Notes: generated from the sequence alone by a model not told the origin. DNA of 64,000 bases from Ursus arctos (GCF_023065955.2 NW_026622808.1:46326475-46390474); one strand, 5' to 3'; numbered from the stretch's first letter, positions 48,385 to 59,860 are shown. A program made the numbers and translations.

Positions 48385-49267
48385 GGGATTCATGGGTCCC
48401 TTTAATTCTAGAACTCACCTCCTTCACTTCCAGATGCTTTTTTTAATTAATTGATGTTTTTCTTCCCTCTCTTTTCTCTTGTTTGCTCTCTGAAATTTTT
48501 GTGACTTGTACCCTGGCCATCCTGCAATCATCCTCTACTTTTCTCATCTTTTCTCTGCTAGCCCTTTCCTTTCTTTTTTGTTATACTCTCCTATGAAATT
48601 TCAATTTCAGCTTCTGTCTTCATTTCATTTCAGCATTGAATCTCCAAACGGCCTTTCTCTTCCTGAGCTTTTCCCTTTTTTAATAGCCTCTTGTTCTCAT
48701 GCTGTGGATGCAATATCTTCTAAAATCTCTGAGGAGATTAACTAAGGCTGTTGTTGCTGCTGCTAATGTTATGGCTTTTAAACTTTCCTTGGTTCTTGCT
48801 TTGTCTCTTTTTCTTCCAGGAAGATGGAAACATCTCTTCGGCAATCGGAAGCCTTTCTGCAAAGATGTCGCGATTCTCTGTTGTCCTTCCTAAAAAGTGA
48901 GATACCACAAAAGCAGACTGGAGTCTCTATGTGTAGGGACGGGGGTGGTTTGGAGGGAGCTGCACTGCAGAGTGAGGACACAATAAACCACCTGTCACGT
49001 TCAATCTCTGCAGAAAACAAGCGCCCAGGCTGTAGTCAGGGGTAGGTAGCCAGCAGAGCAGGATGGAACAGGGAATCTGACCTCTGCCTTTGGTAATAGC
49101 TTGTTGGATGAATACAGAGTAAAAAAAAAGTAGTTAGAATTTTTTAGGGCTTAGTGTGGATCCAGCACATTTAACCAACTTACCTTCCATTTCTACCATT
49201 TGAGGCCAACACCAACCAAATGTTCCCTGCAAATACCGCTTTTGGGATGATGATAAGAATAACTCAA

Positions 49268-49456
49268 GGGGCACCTGGGTGGCTTAGTTGATTAAACATC
49301 TGCCTTCAGCTCAGGTTATGATCTCAGGGTCCTGGGATCAAGCCCCACGTTGGGCTCCCTGCTCAGGGGGAGTCTGCTTCTCCCTCTCCCTCTGCCCTTC
49401 CCCTCAACACTCTCTCTCTCTCTCTCTCAAATATATAAATAAAACCTTTTTAAAAA
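49268..49456 (+). mobile_element. Can-SINE
   Basis: ggggcacctgggtggcttag head, (CT)n, aaatatataaataaaacc tail. Duplication aagaataactcaa / aagaatgattcaa (49255-49267, 49457-49469). Confidence 0.92.
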
Positions 49457-49469
49457 AAGAATGATTCAA

Positions 49470-50275
49470 AATGTCCTACCTTTTATGATGTGAAAAGGAA
49501 GAGAGAGCATTTGTTATAGTCTGTCAAAGCTGCATTGGAGAATTCTAGAACAGGTATGAGGTAAAGATGCAGTAATAATTGGAGTAAAGAAACCCCTAAA
49601 TGGCCAGGGATGGAATATTGGCTGCAAAATAATACTGGTGCTGGACTACAGGTAACAGGTAGGTCAGAGCAGCGGGGGTGGCATGTGGGAAGGAGGGAGG
49701 TCACCACACTCGGGACTCTAGGGTTAACAACAGAGATCTGAGTTTGAGTCCCAGCTCATGGGTCTTCCCATCAATTCTGGCTCCATTTCTGTCTTACACG
49801 GTTGCCCTGAATCTCTTCCTTGCTTGTGATTTTCTGGAGAATGTCACATCACATTAGATACAACCCCAGTGCCTTCACACCGCAAAGTGCCTCAGACCAA
49901 AGATAATATATGAGCTCCTCTCCAGATGGTTTAGAAGAAAGTGAGGGGGGGCGGTGGTGGGGAAGTGGGTTCTCACAGCACCTTCAGAGATTGACTCGAT
50001 TGGACTTGGGCCATCACAGCTTTGGGGGTTTTTTGTTTGTTTTAAATCCTCTGCCACTGCCGCTGGCCTTTAGTTTGTCTGTAACTAATTTGCTGCCTAG
50101 TGTTCTCTCCTCCAGAGCCCCATCTCTTTCCGTGGTGGCTCCTGAAAGCTCTCAGATTCATCCTCTGTCATGAGCAGAATTTAGTTCTCTTTGTTCCAGT
50201 TTCCTACCTAAGGACCTCTATGTACAGGGACCACCATTTTGTTGATAAATGGCCTATTCGTGTGTTTTGCTAAGC
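49470..50275. other. Unassigned sequence
   Basis: A weak MIR-like trace at about 49725-49830. Nothing else recognised. Confidence 0.5.
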
Positions 50276-50292
50276 AAAAGTTCAGCCGATCT

Positions 50293-50477
50293 GTGGCACC
50301 TGGGTGGCTCAGTCGGTTAAGCGGCTAACTCTTGATTTCAGCTCAGGTCATGATCTCAGGGTTCTGTGACAGCCCTGAATTGGGCCCTGCCCTGGGCATG
50401 GAGCCTGCTTAGGATTCCCTCCCTCCCTCTCCCTCTGCCCCTGTCCACCCTCTCTCTCAAAAAAAAAAAAAAGAAAG
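50293..50477 (+). mobile_element. Can-SINE
   Basis: gcacctgggtggctcagtcg head, CT-rich body, poly-A. Flanks aaaagttcagccgatct and aaaagttaaccaatct (50276-50292, 50478-50493) are diverged duplications. Confidence 0.9.
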
Positions 50478-50610
50478 AAAAGTTAACCAATCTACAAAGA
50501 AATGTTACCACCCCTTAAAGAGACAGATATTACTAAAAATGTTTGATTAGTAAAATAAAGTTTTACTTTTATCATATATTTATATAGTCATGCAGTGTGG
50601 TTTATGGAAA

Positions 50611-50690
50611 TATGTGTGTGTGCGTGTGCATACACACACTTCACATGTATACGCATATGTGTGTATGTTATAAACACATATATGACACAC
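50611..50690. repeat. Alternating TG/CA low-complexity block
   Basis: Runs of TG, CA, TG and CA alternate, giving short inverted repeats of purine-pyrimidine steps (tgtgtgtgtgcgtgtgcata then cacacac). Confidence 0.8.
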
Positions 50691-51659
50691 AGAAACTTCC
50701 ATGCACGTGCATAGAGAGAGAGAAGTTTGGAATGGTATTTACCAAAACTCCTAACAAAGGAGAACAGAAGTTCTCTCTGAAAGGTGTCATTAAAGAAGGG
50801 CTTGGTTTTCCACATTTTTATAGGGATGTATTACTCAAATGATGAGAAAATAAAAGCAAAAATATCTCCATTTAGAAAAATAGTAAAATGAGTATGTGTC
50901 AGATGAGTAATAAACATAAAAGGTCTAAACGGGGCCACAGAGAATTTTTTTAAAAGAACAAAAAAGACATTTATAATAAAGAGAAAGTCATAGTCTTCAA
51001 AACCTTACTAAACAGAGGATAACACATCTGATGTAACATTCCAATAATAACAAAACAGAGTTCCTAAGTGCATTTCGTGAAGCCTGAAAAACTACAGCTA
51101 AAGGTTAACGAAAAGCCAAGGTGAAGGAAATCAGTTGTAAAACCTGCAAAATCGATATAATCTGGAATTGCATTCATCTTAAGGAAGTGGGCGGCTCCTA
51201 CTTCCCCTCCTCATTTACTTCTTCGTGATATCTCTGGTTTCTCCACCAGATTACTCCAGCTCAGATCAGTTTCTTTATGGAAACATGTTAAATAACTTAA
51301 GTAAATTTGGTCGATTTTATGGAGACACGGTGATTACGTATGCAATCCCACATCTGGTACAGACCAAAGTCCAGATCTCACTGTGGTAGTTGCCATAGGC
51401 TCACCTCATTTCCCCTCAGCACTCTCAAGTTGATGATACTGTTAGGAAAAATACGAACCCCAAGAAGTCAGAAATAATCTCAAATTTTTTAAAAAGAAAA
51501 AAAAAAAGAATAGGACATAAGTCAAATAAAGGAGAGAAAAATTCCTGAATGTCTTAGGGTTTTTTGTGTTTTTCTGATTATAAAAGGAAAAACTAATTAA
51601 AGATGATTCTTTTAAAAGGTGATGAGGTCACAATGACAGCCCGGGTTATCTGGACTAGT
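50691..51659. other. Unassigned AT-rich sequence
   Basis: No gene or clear repeat. Confidence 0.55.
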
Positions 51660-52181
51660 TCTCCCACGGAAAATTGCTGAAATGGCGGCATTAAACATTT
51701 TAAATTATTTTAACAGCATCAAGGAGCTAACAGAATAGAAAGGAAACACCAAATAAGTGCGAAAGAAAGGTAAATGGAAGAGCTGAGCTGCGTTCGCTCT
51801 GAAGCCATTTGCCAGTCTGTGGTTTTGATGGCCTCGTGGGATGAGGGAAACTAGAGCTAAAGCACGGGGCCCATTCCAAGTTGTGTGTCCAGTGAACCAC
51901 CTCGCATATGCATCGTGCTGAGATCTCAAAGAGCCAAGCTTCAGGGAAGGATAACCAAGCCATCTATCCACCCACCTCCTTCCACCCCGACAGTTTTCAG
52001 GGAGAGGCACGTTGGCATTGAGCAGAGCAGAAGAAAAGAATGGAAGGAGAAAAAAGGAATAATTGTCTGTGAGTGTATATAAATCATGTCTAGACTTTCT
52101 CAAGTATCTATAGCCCCAATTTTGTAGCACCTAACATCCGAAAATATATAAACAAAGATTTTAACTTAAAATAGCTTTTCA

Positions 52182-52391
52182 GGGGCGCCTGGGTGACTCC
52201 ATCATTTAAGCTTCTGACTCTTGATTTCAGCTCAGTTCATGATCTCGGGTTGTGAGATCCAGCTGTGAGTCAGGCTCCACAGTCAGCCCAGAGTCTGCTT
52301 GAAATTCTCTCTCCTTTTCCCTCTGCCCCTCCCCCTGCTCGTGTTCTCTCTCTCTCTAAAATAAATAAATAAATAAATAACATCTTTCAAA
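52182..52391 (+). mobile_element. Can-SINE
   Basis: ggggcgcctgggtgactcca head, CT-rich body and an (aaat)n tail. Duplication aaaatagcttttca / aaaatagttttttca (52168-52181, 52392-52406). Confidence 0.92.
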
Positions 52392-52426
52392 AAAATAGTT
52401 TTTTCAGTCATCAGGAACACCCCCAC

Positions 52427-52430
<4 letters not shown>

Positions 52431-52464
<34 letters not shown>
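52431..52464 (+). repeat. (AC)17 microsatellite
   Basis: 34 uninterrupted bases of the AC dinucleotide, 40 bases downstream of a SINE tail. Likely polymorphic. Confidence 0.97.
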
Positions 52465-52469
<5 letters not shown>

Positions 52470-53158
52470 TGTTTAAGGATACACAAGGATAACAAGCACA
52501 TAGGATTTAATATACCATGAGAGAAAATCAACAGAAATAACAGGCACCTACGTATTTCAGATACTGCAATTATCAGACACAAATCATAAAAAAAAAAAAC
52601 TGTTCTTTGTCTAGTGAAATAAGAGAGAAATTTGAAAATAAATGAAGAGTACCAGGAATTATAAAAACTGTTATAATAGATTGGAAGAAGGACCAAATTG
52701 AACTTGGATAAATAAAAAATACAATAACCAAAATTCAAAGCTTAGCATACAGAGTGGGCAGTGGATCACATAAAAAGAGAGTGTGAACTGGAAGAGAGAA
52801 TAGGAGACATTCATCCAGAAAGCAGCACACAGAACAAATAACAGACAAGGAAGAGAGGCTTATCGGGGAGCCCTGGTTCGGAATCGGTGTCTGACAAATA
52901 TTTGTTGGCTCTCCTTAAAGCTGAAGACACACTGATTTTACTGGTAAGATTATTGTCTGGCTTCACCTGTGAGCTGGCTCTTCTAGACTGGGACTCGAAG
53001 AGGATTCTGTGAAAAGAGTATTAATTTTAATAGCTGCAACTAGAAAATTTGATACACTCAACTGACATGGACAGAGAGCTCACTAATTACAAAACACTGT
53101 GCTAAGCATCAATTTAAAATTATGTATGTTATCACAAATAAACTACATGTTCTTTCTT

Positions 53159-53373
53159 TTTTTTTCACTTTTTATTTAAAGATTGATCGATTTGAGAGAG
53201 AGAAAGAGGCGGGGGAGGTGGGGAGGTGGGTAGAGGCAGAGAGAGAAAATCACCAGCAGGCTCCCTGCTGAGTGAGGAGCTAGACACGGGGCTGGATTCC
53301 TCGACCCTGAGATCATGACCTGAGCCGAAATCAAGAATCAGATGCTTAACCGACTGAGCCACCCAGACGCCCC
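53159..53373 (-). mobile_element. Can-SINE
   Basis: Antisense copy with a G-rich middle and gagccacccagacgcccc end. Duplication actacatgttctttctt / atacatgttctttctt (53142-53158, 53374-53389). Confidence 0.92.
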
Positions 53374-53429
53374 ATACATGTTCTTTCTTGTAAGAACAAG
53401 AGTTTCCTAAGGGTTTTGTCGGAGCAAGA

Positions 53430-53640
53430 AGAACCTGAGTTCTAATCTGATTCTTCTACGGCTCACTGTGCAATTTTAGACACCTTACGCACAGTATCTC
53501 TGAGGCTCATTTTCTCTATTCGCAAAACGGAGACAACACAGTCAAAAAAGGTAACGTGCAGAAAGTGGTGGTGTGCCGGGCATAGAGTAGATGCTCAGTA
53601 AATGGGACTATGCTGGCCTCATTTGCGGGAATCATTTTTG
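53430..53640 (+). repeat. MIR
   Basis: cctgagttctaatctgattc, gctcattttctctattcgc, gccgggcatagagtagatgc and tcagtaaatgggactatg. Confidence 0.75.
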
Positions 53641-54201
53641 ATGCACTGGGCTTGGAGAAACTTATATCAAATATTTAATATAATTGATTGTGAATCCACA
53701 TAATCTCCAAAGCCAATGAAGTACTGACATCTACCTTTGGTTTTGACATGGTTACCTAACAATTTGCAGACAGTATCTAGTGTCCTGCCCCATATCCATC
53801 CCCTCTTCTTCATCGCAGAACCCAAGATTTATTTGCGGCAGTAATATGCTAAGCTATTGCTTTATCTCCCGGAATCTCAGAAGCCGGAGGTGTCCATATG
53901 GCATAAATCTGGCCAGTGAGGTATTAGCTGTGCTGTCACAGGAAGTTCCCCATAAGCCCTCCGGCCTTTTGCCCTTCCCTCTCTGTCCAGCCTAGAATGC
54001 AGATGCAACTCCTGGACGTGCAACAGCCTCCTTGTGAGCATGAAAACAAACCCACGCAAAAGGGCAAAAAAGGAGCATGGGGGAGGCTGGGTCTTGGTTC
54101 ACCGGGCTGCCATGTTGACCTTGAACTACGTACTCTTGGAGCAGTTCTCCTGTGAGACAGATAGACCTCTCACTAATTTCAGTTTTATAGTTTTTTCATT
54201 A
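53641..54201. other. Unassigned sequence
   Basis: No gene recognised up to the solo LTR. Confidence 0.55.
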
Positions 54202-54206
54202 CAAGC

Positions 54207-54738
54207 TGTATTAGTCAGCGTTCTCCAGAGAAAAAGAACCAACAGGATGTACAGAGAGAGAGAGAGAGAAATGCATTCTAATGAATTGGCTTGCATGATT
54301 ATGGAGCCTGAGAAGATATAAGATCAGCAGGTGGCCAGCTGGAAACTGAGAGGGAAAGTCCAGTCCAACTCCAAATGCCCAAGAGCCAGCAGAGCTGATG
54401 GTCTACACCCCAGTCCAAAAGCCGGCATTCTTGAGACCCAAGAAGAGGCAGTATTTTAATTCAGCTTTGAAGTAGGAAAAGACCTGTCCCAGCTCAACCA
54501 GTCAGGCAGGAGGAGTCCCCCTTAATCAGAGGAAGGTCAACATTTTGTTCTATTCGGATCTTCAGTTGATTGGATGAGGGTCACTCACATCACCGAGGGC
54601 CATCTGCTTTACTTAGTTTACTGATTCAAATAATCATTCTTCCCAAACACACTCAAAGACACACCCACAATAATGTTTGACCAAATATCTGGGTACCCTC
54701 TCGCCCAGGCCAGTAGACTCATAAAATTAACCATCACT
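54207..54738 (-). mobile_element. Solo ERVL LTR, MLT2-like
   Basis: Antisense LTR. On the plus strand it runs from tgtattagtcagcgttctcc through gaattggcttgcatgattat, ttggatgagggtcactcaca and tttgaccaaatatctgggta to aaaattaaccatcact. This is the reverse complement of the MLT2 layout. The 5-bp duplication caagc at 54202-54206 and 54739-54743 is exact. A (GA)n run occurs at 54256-54269. Confidence 0.85.
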
Positions 54739-54743
54739 CAAGC

Positions 54744-55274
54744 AGTCAGAGACAATCCTAATACCCTGGTCTGGACTCACCTTATGGGCACCTATAAATA
54801 AAATCCAAGGTTTCATTTAAGATTAAGCTTTTTTATGAGGTGTCACTACATCTTATCATTTTACATTGAGAAGAGTGAATAATGAAGAAAATCATCTACT
54901 GTGGCTTAAAATGTTAGCCAACCCTCAAAGGATAGCTGTAGCAAAGCTCTTGGAATAGGTAGAGAAAACACTGCCAGTCCCTTCCCAAGGAATCTTTCAT
55001 AATTGCTCCCCAAAGAACTTTGAAATCTCCAGCATCTGACCTGGAAAATGAGACATGAGCCACAGATCCCAACACTGGCCCCAAGAGAGGGAGCTGAACC
55101 ATGTCCCTCATCAGCACTACAAAAGCTTTTATGATGTGAAATTACGTTCTTTTTGATCATTTTCTCTGATAACTTTTGATTTTGTGTATAAGAAGCATGT
55201 AAAGCACAAGCTTATTTGTATATTAAAAATGGTTTCATGTGCCCAAAAGAAAGTTCCTAATTTACATATGACAC
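54744..55274. other. Unassigned sequence
   Basis: No gene or clear repeat recognised. Confidence 0.55.
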
Positions 55275-55420
55275 TGGCTCACTCATTTATTTACTTGTTG
55301 GATAAATTATTGAGTGCGTTCTAAGCGATAGGCTGTGGGGACACAGAGCCAGGCACTTTGTGAAGACGTTTAAACAGCCAGCTCTGTCCTCTAAGGGTTA
55401 ATAGTCCAATATTAATGCTG
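55275..55420 (-). repeat. L2-like fragment
   Basis: ctcatttatttacttgttgg, attattgagtgcgttctaag and ggctgtggggacacagagcc; a diverged antisense L2 tail. Confidence 0.5.
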
Positions 55421-56429
55421 ATATACATGCAAATATCTCATGGCACAGGATAAAAGAATTAATCCAGGATACTCTCGGACAGCGAAATATTTATGTCACA
55501 GACAGATTAGCTTAATATTGAAGTTAACATTTGCAAATAAGAGTACTTGGAAATGTAATGAAATGAATTTCTACATAAACTTCCAAGCCCGGTACAGCAA
55601 GTTGCAGAGCCTCTGTGAGCCTTTCTCCTCCAGAAAAATAGAGATAACATCTAACAATGAAAATTATTTAAGGATTAAATAACAGCTTTTAAAATATATA
55701 GCACAGTGCCCAGCACGGAGTAAGTGGAAAATGCTGTTCACAGCTGCTTCCACAATTATGACAATTGCCTGAACAATATTAATCTCAATAGAAAAGTCAA
55801 GGGTATGCATACTGCACGTATATTTGAATTTCAGAGACTTAACCTTCTCCTAACAGAGTCAAGGTCCCTAAATGGTCCCTAGTGACTCCATTCTCATCAA
55901 GGCAAAATGTTTTATTTAAGCAAATTGTATGGGGGCTCAAAGTATAGAAAAAAAAATTAAGCGATTCTTCAAATGCTTTTGCCAGTCACTAAATTAGTTA
56001 AATCTGTTCTTTGTTTTCAACTGTTAAGTCTTGTAAAATTCCTTATTCACTTCACCTTTATTAAAATAAGCAATTCTAAAGAAGAAGTTACCAAGAAAAT
56101 CATAAGGAAAAGAAAATACATTTACAGTACTGTATGGTGTTTATAAAAATAAATCCACGTATAAGTGGACTTACAGTTCATACCCTTATTCGAGAGTCCA
56201 TGGTATTTGCGTGTAATTCTTCAAATACGAAAACATGCAACACCCCACTCCCTAATCTTTTCTGTACCAAAAGCTAACAGTGATCTTTTGAAATAGGATT
56301 GTCACTGCTCTATTTAGAATTCTTAAAAAAAAAATAAGATAAAATTCTTCAGCACAACCAAAAATGCCCTTAAAATAAAGTCTTAATGCTCAAAAGTAAA
56401 TAAAATGAAATGAAATGAAATAAAATAAA
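55421..56429. other. Unassigned AT-rich sequence
   Basis: No gene. A short (aaatg)n/(aaaat)n repeat at 56396-56432. Confidence 0.55.
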
Positions 56430-56575
56430 ATAACATACAATCCCGGTCAGTATAGTTGATGGTATTGTAACAGCATTGCATGGTGACAGGTGGTAGCCAC
56501 ATTTGTGGGGAGCATAGTATGACATATAGACTTGTCTAATCACTATATAGCATTGTGTGTCAACTATACTTCAAG
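56430..56575 (+). repeat. L1 3' tail
   Basis: gatggtattgtaacagcatt, gcatggtgacaggtggtagc, gacttgtctaatcactat and gtgtgtcaactatacttcaa form a characteristic L1 3' end. Confidence 0.7.
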
Positions 56576-57919
56576 TTTTAAAAACAAAAAAATACTTCTA
56601 TAGTGCGAAGCATTATTTCCTAGGTCCTTCTTTGAACGCGTTCATATTTCTGTTTAACGTACCACTGCTTTTGTTCATTTGTCCACTCGCTCAAACATAC
56701 ATGGTTTGAGCACCCACTAGGAGCCAGGCAGTGGTCTGAATTAAACACACTTAATAGCACCAAGATACACGTGGCTCCTTAGCCCAGAGGCCTTGGTCAA
56801 GGCTGTCACTCCACCCATGGTCCACGATGTCTTCCAGACCCTCTCATGTCATGCACTTTCCTAGCCAATGCTAAAGTTTCATCCCTTAAAGATGGTCCAT
56901 AAAGCGAGTATCCACTTAATGGCCATCTTGATTTGTAGTTACAATTCATCAAGATTTTTTTTATTTCCTCTTCCATTCTTTAATCCAGTCTGTAGAGTTA
57001 GTGGGTCCCAGGATGTATAGAAGTACTGATGCTTAATTTTGGTGGGTGGAAAACTGCTCATGTCAAAGTGTGATTGGACGATAAGTCATTCATCTGACAC
57101 AAATGAGGTCCTAATGCAATGTGCTGATGACACATGAAAAGGAGGCTTTCCGGTAAATTCTTTAGAATTTTCATCAACTCAGCAGGTAGGAGAGCTTGAA
57201 TATCTGCTCAAAGCATATGTTTATCAGGGACATATGCGCTAAGATGTGAGCTATCATTTTTTCCAAGCAAGATTTTAAACTCCAAATACTTTCATGTTAC
57301 AAGACATTAAAGGCTCTGAGCATTCACTGCATGAATTACAGACGTCCGCTGCGTGGGGAACCAGCGGGTAATTCTCTGTACATCAAAGATGTTGCCACCA
57401 AGTTTTCCATCTCTTTCTTGATGTTAATGCCGGCCTTGGCTGATCCCCCATGAAAGACTAGTATAATGTCTTTTTAAATGACCTTTTCTTGCCTTCAGTA
57501 ACACTCACAAACCAGGTATTCAGAAAAACCTCAGCAAATTTCTGGGAAGAGTTGAAAGCATGTTTTGTTTCAGGCGTTCATCCTCTCGTTCATGGAGAGA
57601 GGAGATAAACACATTTCCAAAAGATCAGCAAAACTTTTTCAGAAGTTCCCAAAACTCTTGGAAAGCTGAGAAGTATTGATTCCTCCCGGGCTGGCAGCAG
57701 CGTCCCAGACAACTGTTTAACGAATAGTGACACAAGGTCTATATTGATGTCCTTTCTGAATCGTGTAATTTATACCCGGGAAGTAACTCACCCAGCGGGG
57801 ACTTGCCTCTTTGTTTAATCATCCACCAGCCCCTTCACAGCCCGCGCGTGATGACAAAGCACACCGCTGGTGCCCCCGTGCGGGTCAGCAGGTAGGGGTG
57901 CCCCCCGGTGTTGGCAGGC
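56576..57919. other. Mostly unassigned unique sequence
   Basis: A short L2-like trace at 56690-56760. 57841-57891 is a CpG-bearing patch between consensus-like splice signals. No other gene signal. Confidence 0.5.
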
Positions 57920-58190
57920 GTGGGGATTCTCTGCCTCTCACTCTATCTGTCCCTTGCTCATCTGTCCATCTCCACAACAATCTACCAGATCGACTCTGTC
58001 TCTGTGTCTCTCTATCTCTCACTCTTCCTTCCTCCAACTTAATCTCTTTACCACTATGTGTTTCTGTCTCTGCCTCTTGCTGTTCGCACATTTCTCGCTC
58101 TCTTGATGTTCCTCTCTACATGTATCTTTCTGTCTCCCTCTTTCTCTGTCCCTCTCTCTTTCTCCATCTGTCTCATTCTCTCATCCATGT
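57920..58190 (+). repeat. Pyrimidine-rich (CTCTSTCTC)n tract
   Basis: Mostly ctct/ctgt variants for ~270 bases. It creates a long chance open frame of Ser/Leu-rich codons, which is not a gene. Confidence 0.8.
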
Positions 58191-58744
58191 GCATGCATAC
58201 ATCAACAGCCAATGTCATTATTGTCCTACCTTTATTATTAACCCCGATAGAGTGTTACACATCTCCCAGACTACTACAATGAAAAACAAGTTTCTATGCA
58301 GAGAAGTGTCGTACATTAGAAAACAAAATTCCATATAAGCCAAAGGGCAGTACTTCGTTGTCCTCTGCATGCTGGGTTTGACATGAGGACTCAAAGATGT
58401 AATGAAGCCTCCTTCTTGTCACTTAATAATCCAAAATATCCCTAGAGAGACCCTCAAATCCATAGAACATCTATCATTGGGTGTAGATTAAATAAGTTAT
58501 GTAATTTATGTTTGAATTTACTATTTTTTTTCAAATATATGTAATACTCAAATATATGTCAGGAGCCCCCTGAAACTGTAGGTAATTCTCTGCCTATAAG
58601 CATTTTTCAGGAGAAAAGTCCATTGCTTTCAACAAGATTTCCAAAAGAGTCCTCTGCACAAAAAGAAGGGGAAAAAATTTAATCATTAATGTGGTTGTTT
58701 GTCATTTTCAAAAAATTATAAATTTTTTGTAAAGATTTCACTGT
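58191..58744. other. Unassigned AT-rich flank of the L1
   Basis: No gene or repeat recognised. The last bases before the L1 (aaagatttcactgt) are its probable target-site sequence. Confidence 0.55.
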
Positions 58745-58756
58745 GGGGGGAGGAGT

Positions 58757-58768
58757 TAAGATGGCGGA
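58757..58768 (+). promoter_or_regulatory. YY1-like site at the L1 start
   Basis: taagatggcgga lies about 12 bases from the 5' end of the element. In human L1 an aagatggc core at the same position binds YY1 and sets the transcription start. Its presence supports a complete 5' end. Confidence 0.65.
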
Positions 58769-59008
58769 GGAGTAGGGGACCCCTTTTTCAGCCGGTCCCC
58801 TGAGTCGAGCTGGATAGGTACCAGACCAGCCTAAATAACCACGGAATCAGCCTGAGACTCAGGATGATGCATCTGGATCTCTACAAATGAACATCTCCAG
58901 CGCTGAGTATTGAGGTACCAAGAGGGGAGCTGTAAACCGTGCACGGATATCGGAAGATAAACAGAAGGGGGAGGGAGCCGCCGCGTTTGGGCGCCGGGAA
59001 GCGGCAGC

Positions 59009-59370
59009 CACCTGCACGGGGGAGCGGGCGGACACACAGAGGGCACCCACGAGAGAGCGGACTGAGACCGGTGAGCCGTGAACGCGCGCGCCACCAGGCA
59101 TCTCCCGGAACACCGGAATCCCGGTGTGCTCACGGGATCCAGACTGAGACCGGGAACTCCCGGAGCGCGCGCGGGGCGGCTGGCGGCTGGCGGGCCACCT
59201 GCACGGGGGAGCGGGCGGACTCGCGGTCGGCACCGGTGAAACAGCAGACTGAGACCCTGAACCGGGTGCGCGCGCCACCAGCCTTCTCACGAAACTCCGG
59301 AATCGAGGTGTGCTCACCGGGCATAGACTGAGACCGGGAGACCCGGGAGCGCGCGGGGCGGCCGGTGGCT
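59009..59370 (+). repeat. ~187-bp tandem duplication in the L1 5'UTR
   Basis: The string cacctgcacgggggagcg occurs at 59009 and again at 59196. Each copy is followed by diverged versions of the same segments (gactgagacc..., cgcgcgccaccag, ccggaatc, gtgtgctcac). The second unit shows more substitution, so the duplication precedes this copy or arose in its subfamily. Duplicated promoter monomers are a known way for L1 5'UTRs to evolve, for example in mouse. Confidence 0.8.
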
Positions 59371-59497
59371 GGCAGCATTAGAAACACAAAGGACAGAGAC
59401 TCGCGGGCCGGTGGCTGGCGGTATTAGAAACACAAAGGACAGAGACGGGGCGGCCGGTGGCTGGCGGCATTAGAAACACAAAGGACAGAGACGCGCT
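59360..59497 (+). repeat. 46-bp tandem repeat, three copies, in the L1 5'UTR
   Basis: Copies start at 59360, 59406 and 59452. Each has ggccggtggctggc followed by attagaaacacaaagg and acagagac. They are nearly identical, differing at a few positions before the gcattag/gtattag core and in the spacer. Near identity suggests recent expansion and possible length variation between L1 copies. Confidence 0.88.
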
Positions 59498-59860
59498 GGC
59501 CCTGGAAGTGAGGGCAGGGTCGCCGAGTTGGTGCGCACATCCCGGGACGCCGCAGGGTTGAGCAGCACCAACAGTAACAGAGTTAAAGTGGCCAGAACAT
59601 CAGTGGAGAACGGGCCGCAATCCCTCTGTTCTGCGACAATGCAGCCTCTGCTGCTCTGACCCTCAGAAGAGGCATAGCCGGCCGCCAGGGAAAGCCGCCA
59701 GAGAACAAAAGCCTGGAAATACCGGCTCAGAGAGTGCCCATCCCCATCCTCCCTCGCAGGGGACACGGAGACTCTAACCAAACAGGGTTGCCTGAGTATC
59801 GGCGCGGCAGGCCCCTCCCCCAGAACACAGAAGGCAGGCTGAAAAATCAAGAAGCCCACA

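Larger units (their letters stand above)
47000..48870 (-). repeat. Old L1 3' region hosting a SINE and an LTR
   Basis: Reverse L1 3'UTR text is split by two insertions. ctctagagaagacttatttt and gaaacatagtgatgatgtgc lie left of the LTR; cattcatgggtcccttt-like text (ttcatgggtccctttaattc) and ctcacctccttcacttcc lie right of it. Confidence 0.6.
51660..52900 (+). repeat. Possible old L1/HAL1 5' region
   Basis: ggcggcattaaacattttaa, agctgagctgcgttcgctct, gagatctcaaagagccaagc and, after the SINE and the (AC)n array, an A-rich ORF1-like stretch. The match is from memory of L1M/HAL1 5' regions and boundaries are loose. Confidence 0.4.

Noticed and set aside
52431..52464. Tandem array considered as CRISPR-like
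   Set aside because: It is a plain dinucleotide microsatellite without spacers, in mammalian DNA.
57811..58338. Open frame of 175 codons
   Set aside because: It is produced by the pyrimidine-rich tract (Ser/Leu/Cys runs) and has no domain or homology that I can see.
58939..59331. Plus-strand 130-codon frame in the L1 leader
   Set aside because: It starts with GTG, is Arg-rich from high GC and is out of the known L1 gene plan.
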